From NCBI GenBank assembly GCA_029561455.1, contig JAKQIY010000030.1, positions 62,001-126,000 of the forward strand: a stretch of 64,000 nucleotides of DNA, in the 5' to 3' direction. Each line of letters starts with the position of its first letter. Within the stretch, counting starts at the first letter, position 1. The notes beneath the pieces were generated by a model. That model made no database searches. It was given only the letters and a program-made list of their open reading frames with translations, and was not told where the DNA came from. A program made the position numbers and the translations under genes. Source of the DNA: a bacterium. Its GTDB lineage: Bacteria; Zhuqueibacterota; Zhuqueibacteria; Residuimicrobiales; Krinioviventaceae. Positions 17,993 to 26,595 of the stretch are shown here, in pieces.

Positions 17993-19591
17993 TTAAAAAA
18001 TGAACTGCAAACCGAACCCAAAAGTGAGTGTGTTTAACAGGTTTGGCAGTTTATTGTCATTCAGACCTTTGGATTCCTGTTTGATCTGGCTGAATGCCAG
18101 CGGCAGCAGGGAAGACCGCACTCCCAATTGCAATTCTACCGGTTGCTCTATTTGGTGTACATATCGTTGTATTTTAAACCGAATGGCTGTTCCGGCAGTT
18201 AAATTGGCGGCTGAGCGATACGGTACAATGTCTTCTTTTTCTGTAAAGAAAAAATCCATTCTCTGCGTAAACCCGGCGCGCAACCTCACCGGTATAAAAT
18301 AGAGCGGGATATCTGTATAAACGGCAAAATAAAAAGCGCCGAAATCAGGGGGATTGGCCGGTATCTCTGCTCCGGCATACAAACCGAATATCCACAACTG
18401 CAAGCCACCACTAATGCCGGTATAGCCGCCCATATTTATTTTCCCTGAACCGTTGAAAATCACGCTATCTTTTTTGAACTCGCTCAGTTCGAGTGTTGCG
18501 CTGCCGGTTACATTAGGTAATTGGTGCAAATCAAGACTCACATTACTTAGCTGTAAACCAAGGGGCGGGCCGGAGGTATGCCGCACCTGAATTTGATAAG
18601 AGCCATCCAGCTTGTCTTTAAATCCATGTTCGAGGACAAACCCCAGTTTGAGAAAAGTCAGGTTGAGGTTGGCGCCGGTTGTAAAAACCCAGCGGCTGCC
18701 CTTTAAACCGATTTTATAGGTTGCTGCAAAGGGCTGGTCTTCATATTGTGTTATGGCCTGCACTGTCCCGCTCCAGGGAATCCCAAAAATCTGATCCAGT
18801 CCATAGGGAGTGCCGGTAATTGTGGCGGAGCCGCTTAAATTTGCCGTTATGGAGGCTGTACCGTCGTTTGATGATATATGCAAATATTTAAGCCCAACTC
18901 CCAATGAAAGCCGTCCCCATTTATAAGCAGCGCCCCAGTAGAGCGGCAGGGTGGAGACCGAGATTTCCGCAGGCCGGCTGTGAATGTTCAGGGTGGTTAT
19001 TGTTTCTATATGCCACAGCATGGGAATGGCTTCTACCGGCAGATCGGGAACCGTTTCCCTGGTAATGGGTTGATCCGCGTCAAAGTGGAGCCGCATGGCA
19101 GCGCTGCCCCCGGCTGTAAAGTTTATACCGGCCCGGCGGGGCTGCATAATGGTAAAACCGAAAGCACACTTTTTATAACGGGCGCCAATACCGATTATTG
19201 CCAGGCCGCCTTTTTCCTGCATGGTAAAGTTACTGTGCAGGGTAACAGCTTCAAATTCAGGAACGGCGTCGAGCATCTGAATATCAAAACTGCCCTGCTC
19301 GCTGTGCGCAAAACCGACCACAAAACCAAACTCGGTGTTTTGTATGGTAGCCAATGCCGCCGGGTTGCCGGTCATGCCGATGACCCCACGCGCCGCCGCC
19401 GGGTTGAGGCTGGCGGGATTGAGCGCAAACAGGCTGGCTTCGGGTGTGGTTATGGAATATGACCCGGATACCTGCTGACCGTGTAGTTTTGCAACAGCGA
19501 AACACAACAGCAGGAGTATTGTAACCAGAAGAAGAAAAATCCCCGGTTTGATTTCAAACATGATTCCCCGATGCGGTAAAAGTTGATGCAT
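17993..19591 (-). CDS. Outer-membrane beta-barrel protein with NPAAL motif (PorV/FadL-like)
   Basis: The predicted export signal is unusually long (hydrophobic core at about residues 17-35). The mature protein has alternating beta strands to a terminal phenylalanine (GLQFIF). GMTGNPAALATI near residue 72 resembles the NPA(A/G)L motif of the FadL/PorV superfamily of outer-membrane channels. The start at 19591 has GAGGTG close upstream. An internal Met at residue 11 (19561) is an alternative. The role could be lipid transport or a secretion-associated porin; sequence reading cannot choose. It is a monocistronic minus-strand gene. Confidence 0.7.
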   Translation of the reverse strand: MHQLLPHRGIMFEIKPGIFLLLVTILLLLCFAVAKLHGQQVSGSYSITTPEASLFALNPASLNPAAARGVIGMTGNPAALATIQNTEFGFVVGFAHSEQGSFDIQMLDAVPEFEAVTLHSNFTMQEKGGLAIIGIGARYKKCAFGFTIMQPRRAGINFTAGGSAAMRLHFDADQPITRETVPDLPVEAIPMLWHIETITTLNIHSRPAEISVSTLPLYWGAAYKWGRLSLGVGLKYLHISSNDGTASITANLSGSATITGTPYGLDQIFGIPWSGTVQAITQYEDQPFAATYKIGLKGSRWVFTTGANLNLTFLKLGFVLEHGFKDKLDGSYQIQVRHTSGPPLGLQLSNVSLDLHQLPNVTGSATLELSEFKKDSVIFNGSGKINMGGYTGISGGLQLWIFGLYAGAEIPANPPDFGAFYFAVYTDIPLYFIPVRLRAGFTQRMDFFFTEKEDIVPYRSAANLTAGTAIRFKIQRYVHQIEQPVELQLGVRSSLLPLAFSQIKQESKGLNDNKLPNLLNTLTFGFGLQFIF

Positions 19592-19833
19592 TTTTCACCT
19601 CATACATCGTGAGCAAACATTGGCTGATCCTGAATTGTGTTCATTGCCGGTATTATATAAAAGAACATGCAAACAAGCTATGATTATTTCAGAATATTTG
19701 GATTTTTTGGGGGGAAAATGAATAATGAAGAATAAAACTTGTAATGAGAAATGGGCATAGTGAAATAATATATTATGGAATCAATCTCTTGACTTTAGTG
19801 ACCAGTCATAATCACTAGATTTAGAAATGTATA

Positions 19834-20061
19834 TCACGACTCGAGATTATTTAATTCCTGTAATGTTCTTTGCAATAGATTAATAATCGTAAAACCAATG
19901 ATCTCATGCGATACCGGGTCAATTCGCGCAATAACTCCCTTGCCAATATCAACGCCTTCAGCTTTTTGTGGCTTTTCAATGGATATGTAAAATACATCTG
20001 CATCGGCGTCATAGTTCCATTGTAAATTTTTTTTCTTTTCGGTTATTTTCAAGGCTTCCAT
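19834..20061 (-). CDS. DUF2283 domain protein, antitoxin-like
   Basis: This small protein of about 75 residues matches the DUF2283 pattern: WNYDADADVFYISI, then VDIGKGVIARIDPVSHEIIGFTIINL. I start at 20061 because GGAGG lies 7 bases upstream. An earlier in-frame ATG at 20094 would add 11 residues and lacks a site. DUF2283 genes often follow a small toxin-like gene (DUF4258 type). Here the start codon overlaps the last 13 bases of such a gene, which is broken by a frameshift. An antitoxin role is inference from this pairing. Confidence 0.8.
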   Translation of the reverse strand: MEALKITEKKKNLQWNYDADADVFYISIEKPQKAEGVDIGKGVIARIDPVSHEIIGFTIINLLQRTLQELNNLES

Positions 20062-20362
20062 ATTATTGTCCTCCAATTGCCTGGTTTTCTGCAAAAATAG
20101 GCTGTAATTAAAAAACCGTCGATATTACTTATTTCTTTATACGCTACAATTAAATACTTGTTCTCCGATACCGGGGTTTTTTTTATAATTTGATTGCCAA
20201 CAATTCTCCATAATCGCCGGCATAAATGATATCCGGATTTGTAACTGTTTCCTGTATCTTATCACCACAACCGTACATTTCAGGATGATTAGACTCAATA
20301 TGGATCATCCTTTCGTCTGTAATTCTTATTGGTATATTATGTTTTGAAAATACTATTTTCAT
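20049..20362 (-). pseudogene. Toxin-like small protein (DUF4258/PBECR-like), frameshifted
   Basis: Reading the minus strand from ATG at 20362 gives 59 residues ending at a TAA (20183-20185). The continuing family-like sequence resumes in another frame with KKTPVSENKYLIVAYKE and ends WRTIIWKP at 20049. Restoring one T in the AAATT run (about 20186-20191) would join the two halves as LLAIKFIKKTPV, about 104 residues. The shape (SKH at the start, NPDIIYAGDYGE, DGFLITAYF) is that of small RelE/colicin-nuclease-like proteins that accompany DUF2283. It is either a true pseudogene or an assembly error beside an 8-base homopolymer. Confidence 0.65.
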
Positions 20363-20787
20363 AAAGTTTAAATATGTTTTTTACAACTGCATAAAAAATT
20401 TTCTCTACAGAAAAATAATGATTTCTGAAGCATTAGTTGTTTTATAGAGTGTAAAATAAATATAGGTAATATAATATTAATAACCAATATTATCTATAAA
20501 CAAATAATGATATTGTTCCACAAAGACAAATTGGATATAAATTTGTGTATAGGTGTTCGCCATAAGGCCCCCTGTTCCGCCACTCCGTGGCTGGTTGGTT
20601 ATGGGTTATGATTTTCTAGAAACATGTCGCCCCTGACGGGGCTTGGCAATTTATATACTGATTTATGTGTAAAGAATAAAAGTCTATAAATAAAGAATTC
20701 GCCCATATATCATCAACCCGCCATCACTAGAAATATATACAAATTTTTAAAAGGAATAGTCAAGCGCTATTTCCGTTTTTCCCCATA
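20363..20787. other. AT-rich intergenic region with a short palindromic element
   Basis: No ORF can be supported here. Around 20560-20645 the base composition changes to GC-richer DNA that includes a GCCCC-TGAC-GGGGC-type inverted repeat (about 20629-20643). It looks like a fragment of a dispersed intergenic repeat. The rest is AT-rich. Confidence 0.45.
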
Positions 20788-20820
20788 TAAAAAATGCGGC
20801 GCACCATAACAGCACGCCGC
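20788..20820 (-). terminator. Terminator of the LemA/DUF2207 operon
   Basis: On the minus strand a 9-bp stem with two wobble pairs (20812-20820 with 20796-20804) is followed by a run of T (20788-20794). It lies just past the stop of the DUF2207 gene. Confidence 0.75.
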
Positions 20821-20845
20821 CCGTATAATCTTTTCCCCCAACCTC

Positions 20846-22762
20846 TCACCAGCCGCCGCCGCCGCCACCGCCTCCACCGCCTCCAGAGGAACCGCCGCCG
20901 CCGCTGCCCGAACTGGAACCCGGCGCAGTCGAAGATGACGAGATTGCCGATGAAAATGAGGAGCCGAGACTGGAGGCCAACCCGTTAAATCCCATATTGT
21001 TTAAAAGACTGCCCGAATACCAGGTGGGTGTATAACCATTGTCCACGCCGGCGCCGGCCAAAATATCCGTAAATTTTTTGCTCCACTCGTTTTCCACATC
21101 CAGGGCCAGGGCGTAAGGCAGGTACTTTTCAAACAATGCCGGGGTTTTGTCCGGAGGATGTAGCAAGTTCAGGCGGTGTTCCTCGGCGGTTTTCAGGTAC
21201 ATTTTAAAACCTTCGATCTGATCCATCATGCGGCGGCCATAAATGGTTGGAGCCTTGAGCAATTCCCAAAAAATGACATTCATAACCACCAGCGCCATAA
21301 AGATAATAGCTACCAGCGGCGAAATGATCAATGAGAAAAATCCTAAACCCATAAATTCAAAAAAGACAAACGGCAGCGCAAACAAGGTCATGCCTATTGA
21401 TTTACAGCCAATACCGCTTTTGGCAGAAATAGCGTCTTTCCATTCCTGTACAGCGCCAAAGACAAGGAAACTGGTGCCGGCCGTCCATCCGGTTAACCAG
21501 AAGGATATACCGGCCGCGGCAGCCTTTTCCGGCGAAAAGAGTACTATTCCCACCAAAACCAGCAGGGTAAACAAGATGCCGGGTACCAGGTAATTGCTAT
21601 TGAGGCGGAAATTCAATTTTGCAAAATTCAATTTCAGATCTTTTTTTAATGCGTCAATGGCGCCGCCGATCGCCGTATGGTTTCTCTGTTCCAGGTCGAT
21701 TTCATTACGGGAAGAGAACAGCTTTTTCATGAGTTGTTTTTCACCGCTGTCCAGTTTTGCATCCTGCCAGTCCGTGCGCAGCAGCGTATACTTGCCTTTT
21801 TCTTCCTGAATTTTAAGGACTCCCTTGACGGCTAAATTAATTATCGCCGCGGCAAAAACGCGGTGACTGTAACCCATACGCATCACATAGCGCACGGCAG
21901 CGGGTGTGTACTCTTTCGGCGGGATGAATTGCGGAATGATCGTGCCTTTGGACGGGTCTTTACCCACCGATAACCAGGAGCTATAGTAATAAATAAATAA
22001 CAATATCAAACCAACCAGAGCTATCGGCAGGGAGGGATTGCTTTTTATGATAAAGCCGGCTTTATCCTTCAGGGTAGGTTCAGGGATAACACCTTTGGTA
22101 AAGCCGACAGCAATGGTGAGGCCTTCATAGGAATTAAGAGGTACTGTGGTGGCAAAGCGTACTGCGCCGTCCGGTAAAATTTCGCTGGTGAAATCCTGGC
22201 CCTGCGCGCCTTTGGGGCCGGTATAGGCGGCGGTTTGCATGACCTCGGCGCCCGGCGGCAGCACCACCTCGACTTCAACCCGGTCGATTACAAATACCCA
22301 ATCCAGTCCGGTCACATTCCAGTATAACTCATCATAGTCGGGGAAAAAGCCAAGCTGGTGATCGGTGCGATAGGCGAGGGTGTAGGTATATTCGCCGGGA
22401 TCAAGATAAACATCCGCGCTGCCGATATAGACCTTGACGCCATTGCTCATATTCTCGGTGTGCCAGGGCTCGGTTTCGCCATTTTTCAGAACATTGACTA
22501 CCTCGAACAGAACGCGGATGGTGTTCCCGTTACGATCCTTGTATTTGGTGGGAAAAGTACGGTATATGCCGCGTTGGATCTCTTCATCCGCGGCAATTAC
22601 TTTGATGGTTTCGGTGACCAGCATGGAACCGTCGCTTTGGATTTCGATCCGGCTGTGATAATCCAGTATCTTTTCCGTTTGCGCCCGGCCTGGGTGCGCC
22701 GGTAAAACCAGCAGCGCTGTCATCCATACCAGCGCTTTTAAAAGTCCAGATATTTTTTTCAT
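20846..22762 (-). CDS. DUF2207 membrane protein with poly-glycine tail
   Basis: A signal peptide of about 27 residues is followed by an extracytoplasmic DUF2207 beta domain (about 30-235: YHSRIEIQSDGSMLVTETI, RGIYRTFP, GEYTYTLAYR, ELYWNVTG). One membrane helix follows near 245-265, then a cytoplasmic winged-helix-like region (about 290-385), further membrane helices at about 390-415, 420-440 and 460-500, and a tail ending in Ser then a run of Gly and a final Trp. The LemA gene directly upstream (30-base gap) is the usual partner. The pair's function is unknown. A role in envelope stress or protein quality control has been suggested for LemA-type proteins. Confidence 0.88.
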   Translation of the reverse strand: MKKISGLLKALVWMTALLVLPAHPGRAQTEKILDYHSRIEIQSDGSMLVTETIKVIAADEEIQRGIYRTFPTKYKDRNGNTIRVLFEVVNVLKNGETEPWHTENMSNGVKVYIGSADVYLDPGEYTYTLAYRTDHQLGFFPDYDELYWNVTGLDWVFVIDRVEVEVVLPPGAEVMQTAAYTGPKGAQGQDFTSEILPDGAVRFATTVPLNSYEGLTIAVGFTKGVIPEPTLKDKAGFIIKSNPSLPIALVGLILLFIYYYSSWLSVGKDPSKGTIIPQFIPPKEYTPAAVRYVMRMGYSHRVFAAAIINLAVKGVLKIQEEKGKYTLLRTDWQDAKLDSGEKQLMKKLFSSRNEIDLEQRNHTAIGGAIDALKKDLKLNFAKLNFRLNSNYLVPGILFTLLVLVGIVLFSPEKAAAAGISFWLTGWTAGTSFLVFGAVQEWKDAISAKSGIGCKSIGMTLFALPFVFFEFMGLGFFSLIISPLVAIIFMALVVMNVIFWELLKAPTIYGRRMMDQIEGFKMYLKTAEEHRLNLLHPPDKTPALFEKYLPYALALDVENEWSKKFTDILAGAGVDNGYTPTWYSGSLLNNMGFNGLASSLGSSFSSAISSSSTAPGSSSGSGGGGSSGGGGGGGGGGGW

Positions 22763-22791
22763 TCCAGTCCGCTGCTTGTTAAGAGGACAAA

Positions 22792-23346
22792 TTATTTGAA
22801 TTTTACTGATGGAACCGCGCCGTCGGACGCCTCAATTTCAAAAAATTCCTTTTTAGTAAAATTGAATCGTTTTGCAATGAGATTGCTGGGAAACGATTCG
22901 ATCATGATATTCAAATTACGCACGGTGCCGTTGTAATAGCGTCGCGCCAACTGGATTTGATCTTCAATGTCAGCCAGTTGTTTTTGCAGGTCGAGAAAAT
23001 TCTGGTTGGCTTTGAGATCGGGATAGTTTTCCGCTACGACAAACAGGCTGCTCAACGAGCGGGACAAGGCATTTTCCAATGGGCCTTTTTCCGCGATTTC
23101 TTTGGTGGTCACGCTCTTGGAACGCAAATCGGTCACTTTGGTCAGCAGTTCGCGTTCATGGGTCATATAGCCTTTTACCGCTTCGATTACATTAGGTATC
23201 AGATCGGTGCGCCGTTTTAATTGCACATCTACGCCGCTCCAGCCTTCCTCGGCCAGGTTACGGTTGCGTACCAGTTGGTTGTACATGGAAACTCCCCAAA
23301 TCGCAACCGCGGCGGGTATAACAATAAAGATAATAAAGTAGCTCAT
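22792..23346 (-). CDS. LemA family protein
   Basis: This 184-residue protein has an N-terminal membrane anchor (about 3-22) and the antiparallel helical LemA domain: YNQLVRNRNLAEEGWSGVDVQLKRR with the conserved DLIPN, SLSSLFVVAENYPDLKANQNF, and RRYYNGTVRNLN. The anchor leaves the helical domain outside the cytoplasm or facing it, depending on orientation. AAAGGAAA precedes the start. It is the first gene of a two-gene operon with DUF2207. The biochemical function is not established. Confidence 0.93.
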   Translation of the reverse strand: MSYFIIFIVIPAAVAIWGVSMYNQLVRNRNLAEEGWSGVDVQLKRRTDLIPNVIEAVKGYMTHERELLTKVTDLRSKSVTTKEIAEKGPLENALSRSLSSLFVVAENYPDLKANQNFLDLQKQLADIEDQIQLARRYYNGTVRNLNIMIESFPSNLIAKRFNFTKKEFFEIEASDGAVPSVKFK

Positions 23347-23820
23347 GGTTTTTCCTTTAATTTTAGGGTAGTAGATAGCTTTATTATAATAAAATTATGT
23401 GACAAATAAAAGCGCATATTAAACACACTAGCGTTCCATGTATAACATCTTTTTTGTTAAAAAGACTCCATGAAAACATGAAAAAGAATGAACTTTAAAT
23501 TTTTTTCTGAGGCTGTACCTGATGTTATAAATTTCTTTCTGCAGTAAACATTTTTATGAAAGAGTTTCAAGAACAATTTCCCATCCAAGCCGGAGTTTGG
23601 ATGGGAGGGAATAATCTACGATTGGGGTTTGGTAGGAGAAGAGTGTAAAGTTTGTCCACCTTGCCCATGCTGTCTTCAATAATTAATCCAGCCTTGCAAC
23701 AATATAGTACTTGCCACATTGCAAATCATTCCCGGTAAAATGCTGGATTATTTATGCAAAAATTCCTATATTGTTTTTTTAAATTTACACTTGACTCATT
23801 TGCAGCACAAGGAGAATTCA
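23347..23820. other. Intergenic region between divergent lemA and thrH
   Basis: No ORF that I can support. It contains the hairpin repeat at 23580-23605. AAGGAG at 23809-23814 is the thrH ribosome site. The divergent promoters should be here, but no consensus pair stands out. Confidence 0.5.
23580..23605. repeat. Intergenic hairpin repeat, copy 1
   Basis: A 9-bp stem (CCCATCCAA, 23580-23588, with 23597-23605) encloses an 8-base loop. A near-identical hairpin occurs at 24718-24743, with matching flanks (AATTTCCC before). No T-run follows, so it does not look like a terminator. Confidence 0.8.
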
Positions 23821-24429
23821 TTGGAAATTGCCTGTCTCGACCTGGAAGGCGTGCTGGTGCCGGAAATTTGGATCAACTTTTCCCAGGCTACCGGAATAAC
23901 AGAACTCAAAGCGACTACCCGCGATATTCCTGATTATGACGCTTTAATGCGGCAGCGCTTGCGCATTTTAAAAGAGCATAAACTCGGCTTGCCGGATATT
24001 CAAGCGGTCATTGCCAAAATGGGGCCGTTGGATGGCGCTAAAGATTTTATCGCCTGGCTGCGGGAACGCTTTCAGGTTATTATTTTATCCGATACGTTTT
24101 ATGAATTCGCCGCGCCGCTGATGAGGCAACTTGATTATCCTACCCTGTTCTGCAACCGACTGGTTGTTGCCGGCAGCGGCATGGTCACTGATTATATATT
24201 ACGCCAGAAAGACCAGAAAAAAGAGTCCGTGGTAGCCCTGCACCGCCTGAATTTCCGGGTTATTGCCGCCGGGGATTCGTATAATGATACCAATATGTTG
24301 AAAGAGGCGGATGCCGGCATATTGTTCCGCCCGCCTCAGAATGTGATCGATGAATTTCCACAATTCCCGGTAACCCGCACCTACCTGGAATTGCAGGAAG
24401 CGTTCCTGCGTAACAGTAAAGAATTATAA
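23821..24429 (+). CDS. thrH: ThrH: phosphoserine phosphatase / phosphoserine:homoserine phosphotransferase
   Basis: This HAD-family enzyme dephosphorylates phosphoserine and can pass the phosphate to homoserine, which links serine and threonine synthesis. Motif I is CLDLEGVLVPEIW (D7 nucleophile, E9). Motif II is ILSDTFYEF near residue 90. Motif III/IV is AAGDSYNDTNML near residue 152. I chose TTG at 23821 with AAGGAG 7 bases upstream, giving 202 residues, close to the roughly 205 of known ThrH. Longer in-frame extensions upstream have no family similarity. It ends at its own terminator. Confidence 0.9.
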   Translation: MEIACLDLEGVLVPEIWINFSQATGITELKATTRDIPDYDALMRQRLRILKEHKLGLPDIQAVIAKMGPLDGAKDFIAWLRERFQVIILSDTFYEFAAPLMRQLDYPTLFCNRLVVAGSGMVTDYILRQKDQKKESVVALHRLNFRVIAAGDSYNDTNMLKEADAGILFRPPQNVIDEFPQFPVTRTYLELQEAFLRNSKEL

Positions 24430-24430
24430 A

Positions 24431-24456
24431 AAAGCAGCCCGGCTGCTTTTTTTGTT
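24431..24456 (+). terminator. Rho-independent terminator after thrH
   Basis: The stem AAAGCAGC/GCTGCTTT (24431-24438 with 24442-24449) has a 3-base loop and a T-run, directly after the stop codon. Confidence 0.88.
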
Positions 24457-24495
24457 TCAATATTGGTCAATCCGGTTCGTGATGAAGATACATAA

Positions 24496-24706
24496 GGCTG
24501 TATCAAAAGACCCAAAAAGCAGATTAGGATACAAATTTATGTAAAAAAAGCCTTTCATGTCATTCCGAGGAGCGAAGCGACGAGGAATCTTTCGTAATTA
24601 ACATATTGTAAAAAAAAGATTTCTCGCTTCGCTCGAAATGACAAGTTAGTTTTGAGTGCTATATGTTTTAAATGACTTTATGTAAATTGGGGCTTTTGAT
24701 ACAGCC
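24496..24706. mobile_element. MITE-like element with 18-bp terminal inverted repeats
   Basis: This 211-base element has ends GGCTGTATCAAAAGACCC (24496-24513) and its inverse at 24689-24706, with one mismatch. There is no coding capacity. Inside lies a second, imperfect inverted repeat (24558-24590 with 24618-24643) of the type TGTCATTnCGAnGnGCGAAGCGA, a widely dispersed intergenic repeat in Bacteroidota-like genomes. No clear target-site duplication is visible. Confidence 0.65.
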
Positions 24707-24717
24707 CCGGATAATTT

Positions 24718-24743
24718 CCCATCCAAACTGGAGTTTGGATGGG
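24718..24743. repeat. Intergenic hairpin repeat, copy 2
   Basis: An 11-bp perfect stem (24718-24728 with 24733-24743) with a 4-base loop. It shares the CCCATCCAA/TTGGATGGG core and the GGAGT loop bases with the copy at 23580. It lies 12 bases beyond the MITE-like element. Confidence 0.8.
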
Positions 24744-24854
24744 ATGGGCAATCTCCGGACCTACACGACGACCGGCCATTGCATCTGCGTTATTCTGCGT
24801 CATCTGCGGATAACAAGTTTTTATAAATACCTTCCATAAAGGTAATGCTTTTCA

Positions 24855-26036
24855 TTACCCCTTGCGCAGGGTCAGAATCGGCGCTTCGGCGGGGCAGCCC
24901 AGGCGAATGGGGAACCAGTGCCCCATGCCGGAACTGGTGTACAAGCGGGTATCGCCCTGTTTATATAATCCCCACAGGTATTTACCGAGGGGCAGGGTTT
25001 CAAACAGACTTTTCCCCCTCAACCCGATCTGTCCGCCATGCGTATGTCCCGCTAATGTTAAATTAACAAGGTGTTTTTGCGCCGCATCAAAACCGGCTGG
25101 GCGGTGACTGAGTAAAATACGGAAACAGTTTTCCGGGGCGTTACGCATAGTTTTATCTACCGTATTCCTGATAAACGCCAGTATATCCGGCCGCAGGGAT
25201 ACAGGATCATCCGCACCGCCGATATATATGTCTGCCCCTTTGATATTCACTAATTGACCGGTATTGAGCAGCAATGGAACCGGACCGGTGGAAAAAGTAT
25301 CCAGCACCTTATTGATGCCTCGGTAGTATTCATGGTTGCCGACAGAGGCAAAACCCTGGTAAGGTGTATTCAGACCATGGATCATCTTTAAGGCGGCAGG
25401 TAATAAAGCCGGTTCATCGGCAATGTCGCCGGTAATGAAATAGATATCCGGATTTTTAGAAGCGATCAAAGCAAGTGTTTTTTCCAGGTCATCCAGGGTA
25501 TAATAGTAGCCGAGATGCAGGTCGCTGAGATGGGCTATTTTCAGGCCCTGTAATTGATCAGGCAGGCCGGGAATGTCGATGTTGAGTTCCGGAACCCGTA
25601 CGCCGGTAAAAGATTCAACAACCCCGATCGCGGAGGTAGTGAGCGCAGCGACCGGTAAAGCGCCCGCAGCTATTTTCATAAATTTGCGACGGCCAACATC
25701 CGTCTTTTCCTGCGTGGGACTGATACCGATACGGTACAGCAGATACGACAGTGGCAATGTGAGCAATAGAGCCACACAATACACAATCAAAAAAGCGCTG
25801 CCGGCGCCGCCAATCAGGTAGAATATACTGAGGCCCGTGAAAATCCCCGCCATCCAGACTAATATAAATAAAGCAGTTGCCCAGGGTAAATATCGTGCAC
25901 AGATGCGGAACAACGGCAGCTTCCAGATTCGTTTATTGACCCTGCGCCATAAAACAGCGGCGCCCAGCGCCAGTCCAATATTCAACACCAGGCTGCCGAT
26001 AATAGGAATTACAAATTTTAAAATATTCGCAGACAC
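24855..26036 (-). CDS. Membrane-anchored metallophosphoesterase (YkuE/YaeI-like)
   Basis: Residues 1-102 contain about three membrane helices. Then RRKFMK (116-121) and a hydrophobic stretch form a twin-arginine-like signal anchor. A calcineurin-like phosphoesterase domain fills 160-393: HLSDLHLG (D172, H174), TGDIAD, GNHEYY, SHRP and AGHTHGG, all five metal motifs intact. Members related to YaeI/YkuE are linked to UDP-diacylglucosamine or phospholipid hydrolysis; the substrate here is unknown. The start is GTG at 26036. An overlapping ATG in another frame is not used. Confidence 0.88.
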   Translation of the reverse strand: MSANILKFVIPIIGSLVLNIGLALGAAVLWRRVNKRIWKLPLFRICARYLPWATALFILVWMAGIFTGLSIFYLIGGAGSAFLIVYCVALLLTLPLSYLLYRIGISPTQEKTDVGRRKFMKIAAGALPVAALTTSAIGVVESFTGVRVPELNIDIPGLPDQLQGLKIAHLSDLHLGYYYTLDDLEKTLALIASKNPDIYFITGDIADEPALLPAALKMIHGLNTPYQGFASVGNHEYYRGINKVLDTFSTGPVPLLLNTGQLVNIKGADIYIGGADDPVSLRPDILAFIRNTVDKTMRNAPENCFRILLSHRPAGFDAAQKHLVNLTLAGHTHGGQIGLRGKSLFETLPLGKYLWGLYKQGDTRLYTSSGMGHWFPIRLGCPAEAPILTLRKG

Positions 26037-26181
26037 ACATTACCTGTATTTAAAAAGTGATAATAACTTTGCACGGACATGATTAAATAATGCGTTGAAT
26101 TGATTTTTCCCGGTTTTAAGGCTGCTTGTTGTGCCCGGATTGGCATATTATTGTCTTTTAACTTGCCGTTAATTTAATGGC

Positions 26182-26595
26182 TTAATCATTTACTGTTTGG
26201 ATATGCTCTTCCGGCGTCGAGGTTTCGTACTTGGACGGGCATTTTAACAAAATTTTTCCGGCATACAGGGTATCGCTGTTAGTGAGCATGCCTTCGACCA
26301 CCACCAGTTGGGCGTCGCCGAGTTGGTCGGGCATGGCGCCTTTGTAAAAGACATTGATGGTATCCTGCGCGTCATAAAGGGCAAAGCGCAGTTCGATCTT
26401 GTCCGCATTCCAGTCGATGCTGGCCGGGACGACATGGCCGCTGATGCGCAAGCCTTCTCCGGCCGGCAGGTCGGTTTTGCTTCGCAGTTCAGAGATGGTG
26501 AGATAATAGACCGCCGCTTCTTTAAAGCTGCCCACCAGCAGGAAAACCAGCGCGGCTATAATAACCAGAATGCCGATCCATATTTTGGGTTTCAT
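26182..26595 (-). CDS. ccmE: Cytochrome c maturation heme chaperone CcmE, CxxxY variant
   Basis: CcmE carries heme in the periplasm for attachment to c-type cytochromes. The 137-residue protein has an N-terminal anchor (about 5-23) and an OB-fold (RISGHVVPASIDW, then INVFYKGAMPDQLGDAQLVVVEG, YAGKILLKC). In classical CcmE the heme is held by His in HxxxY. Here the site is C119-P-S-K-Y123, the CxxxY form known from Desulfovibrio and archaea. No ccmC, ccmF or ccmH gene is next to it, so the gene stands alone in this window. Confidence 0.82.
   Translation of the reverse strand: MKPKIWIGILVIIAALVFLLVGSFKEAAVYYLTISELRSKTDLPAGEGLRISGHVVPASIDWNADKIELRFALYDAQDTINVFYKGAMPDQLGDAQLVVVEGMLTNSDTLYAGKILLKCPSKYETSTPEEHIQTVND

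Noticed and set aside
18980-19462. A 160-codon plus-strand frame opposite the barrel gene
   Set aside because: The minus-strand gene has a signal, strands and a barrel end. The plus frame has no start signal or family pattern.
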